64,000 bases of DNA from Sipunculus nudus. Taxonomy: Eukaryota; Annelida; Sipuncula; Golfingiida; Sipunculidae. Positions 62,103 to 64,000 of this stretch are shown one piece after another; the first letter of the stretch is position 1; every line of letters starts with the position of its first letter. The notes under the pieces are model-generated. The model did no database searches. It saw only the letters and a list, made by a program, of their open reading frames with translations, and was not told the DNA's origin. The stretch is from the NCBI GenBank assembly GCA_026874595.1, contig CM049317.1, positions 35,306,901 to 35,370,900 of the forward strand. Reading direction: 5' to 3'. The position numbers were made by a program, and so were the translations under genes.

Positions 62103-62470
62103 CTTGAACATTTCATGGTACATCAGGAAATAGACATATAAATATAATTTTACTTCTGATTACAGTGTTTAAGGAGGTTAAATAAATTGCAAACTATTCA
62201 AAAAGCCGGCATATATAAGAATGTTACATCGTCAAAGAATCTGTGTGTTTGGTATTTGCTTTATGCGATATCTTGGCCCATTAAGACGATATATGAACAA
62301 AATTGAATATTGGATTATCATATCTTTCGTGCTATCAAATAAAGCATATTTTTAATCCTTATTACAATTCCAAGAGAAAGATTTTTTTCAGAGTTTATTT
62401 TCGCAAATAACCTCAGAATTTTTATTATCTTAACTAGTCAATATTCTCATGTGATTATAATAAGTATTAC

Positions 62471-62548
62471 CTTTGGTGAATCTCTTGAGTTTCCATTGAG
62501 GGTGGAAGAAACTTGTAAAATGTCTCTTAGCTCTCTAATTTTTTTTGG
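62471..62548 (-). CDS. Small phase-0 exon (26 codons), unrecognised gene
   Basis: TTCAAACAG acceptor and AAG|GTAATA donor. The product is PKKIRELRDILQVSSTLNGN and onward: basic and hydrophilic. It occupies the position relative to copy B that the exon 55742-55665 occupies relative to copy A. Confidence 0.5.
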
Positions 62549-63336
62549 CTGTTTGAAGTTAAGAGAAACACGAAGGAAAAGAAAGTAGGTTGCCCATTGA
62601 GAAAAAGAATATATATGTGTGTGTGTGTGTGTGTGTAGAAATATATATAAATGAAGTATATAATACCCTGTGGAATAAAAAAAAGGGTAATGGATAGTAC
62701 ACTGTTTATTAGACTTAACCTTAAATGCCTTTGAGCTAAATAGGTCTTTATGGCAACATAACAATGGCCGTTTTCTACATTGTTAGAATTTCCACTACCT
62801 CCACTATTGAGTGGTTTGAACATTGTTTAAAACCATCGTCCAAATAACATAACCCTTGAACCTGCCAATATTTTTTCGAGAAATTTGACATATAAATTTT
62901 TCCATCAAAACCTGAGATGAGTTCGTTAATTGTTGACCTTCCGCTTCATCTTCAAGATCAAATCTTAAGAATTCTAGAATATTTGTGAACTCCATAATTA
63001 CGTTTTCTCCACATTTAAAGGAATGGGATCCCTAGCCAAGGGAAACATATATATGTTTTGTAGCAGCAAAACAAACTCATTCTTGTTTACATATGCCTTG
63101 AATTTTATAAACATTTTAAGTAGTCATGATGTATTTAGTGATTCAGAAATAATAACATTCAACGTATAACGAAAATGTACACAAGAAAAACAGATCAATT
63201 ACCTAACCATGTTAAGCTTGGGAAATATTGAGAAAATAATATTCTACAGGTCAACTGACTTGAGGGTGAACGTGTTTCTAAAAAATCATAAACCAAAAGC
63301 ATGAGCCACTAATATAATTTTAAAAAAATGTTTTAC

Positions 63337-63420
63337 CTTAGAAGTTTGCTTCCCTCTTTCGTTGGAGTCAGAATAACCTGCGTAAGCACTGCTCCAGTTT
63401 TCTGGTTTTCTCACGGGTAT
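63337..63420 (-). CDS. Duplicated 28-codon exon, copy B
   Basis: Phase-0 exon with a CACACAG acceptor and AAG|GTAAAA donor. The product starts IPVRKPENWSSAYAGY and ends SDSNERGKQTSK. Compared with copy A the ends are conserved and the middle diverged. Function unknown. Confidence 0.6.
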
Positions 63421-63558
63421 CTGTGTGTTTGGAACACGAAATACGAAGAGTCAATACTGGTGACATGTGGTTGTGGAATAAGAAATAAATTCCTTATAAA
63501 CCTCTCACCTTTGAAGCATGATAACTATTTTCATTCATGACAGATCCAAGGGAATAAC

Positions 63559-63588
63559 CAGCAATCCTTCTGATCTCCTTTCAGGTGC
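63559..63588 (-). CDS. Duplicated 10-codon mini-exon, copy B
   Basis: APERRSEGLL between an AAAG acceptor and GTTATT donor; the weaker splice sites than in copy A make expression uncertain. Confidence 0.3.
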
Positions 63589-64000
63589 CTTTATGTTGGT
63601 TTTAAAAATAATGATTTGATGTAAGGCATGAGGAATAACATAAATAGGGAGATGTTCAAACTGCATGGGCATTTTAAATAGACTTTACCAGTTAATACAC
63701 ACATTTCAATTTTTTTACGATTGCTATAGCTTTGAAACCTATGACGAGTTTTATCTTTAAATTTGCCAATGTGATAATATCTCTCTGATCATACTGGCAT
63801 TATCATACCATTATCGGGAAAAAGCTCTCAATAAAATTACTAGAAACGTAGCATCTGAGATAGTGTAGTACACCGAATCACCAGACGTTTGGCGTACACA
63901 CTTCAAAACACATATTCACGTATTGCTAAACGCAAAGTTTAAACATGTGCCCTGTGGGCCATCACGCTAAGCTAGATTAGACATACAAGGATGAATATTT

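Larger units (their letters stand above)
62680..64000. repeat. Direct duplication, copy B
   Basis: Homologous to 56038-57310, running to the window edge. A minus-strand open frame at 62995-62804 here is broken by a stop in copy A, so that segment is probably not a constrained exon. Confidence 0.85.

Overview
The window looks like AT-rich nuclear DNA from an invertebrate, most likely a bivalve or other mollusc. Genes are intron-rich with short exons and GT-AG splice sites. (AT)n microsatellites are common. The repeats include tRNA-derived SINEs, LINE fragments, hairpin and terminal-inverted-repeat elements, and a dispersed repeat carrying CTCGAGAT palindromes. The species call is inference. 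Nothing prokaryotic is present. I joined exons by hand from splice sites, reading frame and intron phase; no transcript data were available.

The core is an immune-like cluster of C-type-lectin-domain (CTLD) genes at about 13.5-31.1 kb. On the plus strand, 20849-31057, I assemble a 22-exon, 852-residue type I membrane protein. It has a signal peptide, two CTLDs, a stalk, one membrane helix, a basic stop-transfer segment and then a complete cytosolic GBP/atlastin-type large GTPase with its helical domain. All 22 exons keep frame and the total CDS is divisible by three. I know of no described family with this lectin-receptor/dynamin-superfamily fusion, and it is the main discovery candidate. Head to head with it, with only 182 bp between start codons, is a 6-exon, 307-residue double-CTLD membrane protein with a short basic tail (20666-18250, minus). 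A third, incomplete double-CTLD gene lies at 15230-13567 (minus). All lectin exons are bounded by phase-1 introns, which suggests one ancestral cassette copied within the cluster. A possible small secreted cysteine-rich peptide (17334-17095, minus) lies between the two minus-strand lectin genes.

0-13 kb is mostly repeats: two SINE copies, a 1.9-kb element with long inverted repeats and a 6-bp target duplication (3098-4972), and another SINE at 9.3 kb. 31-49 kb is gene-poor, with two LINE remnants facing opposite ways (39.0-41.1 kb minus, 41.9-42.7 kb plus), an inverted SINE-like copy at 42.8 kb and a dispersed repeat at 47 kb whose sister copy sits in an intron of the lectin-GTPase gene.

49-64 kb carries parts of one or two unrecognised minus-strand genes. 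Five consecutive phase-0 exons (51579-49581) look firmly coding, and a block of about 1.3 kb containing small phase-0 exons is duplicated at 56.0-57.3 and 62.7-64.0 kb. Satellite-like repeats and MITE-like elements fill the space between.
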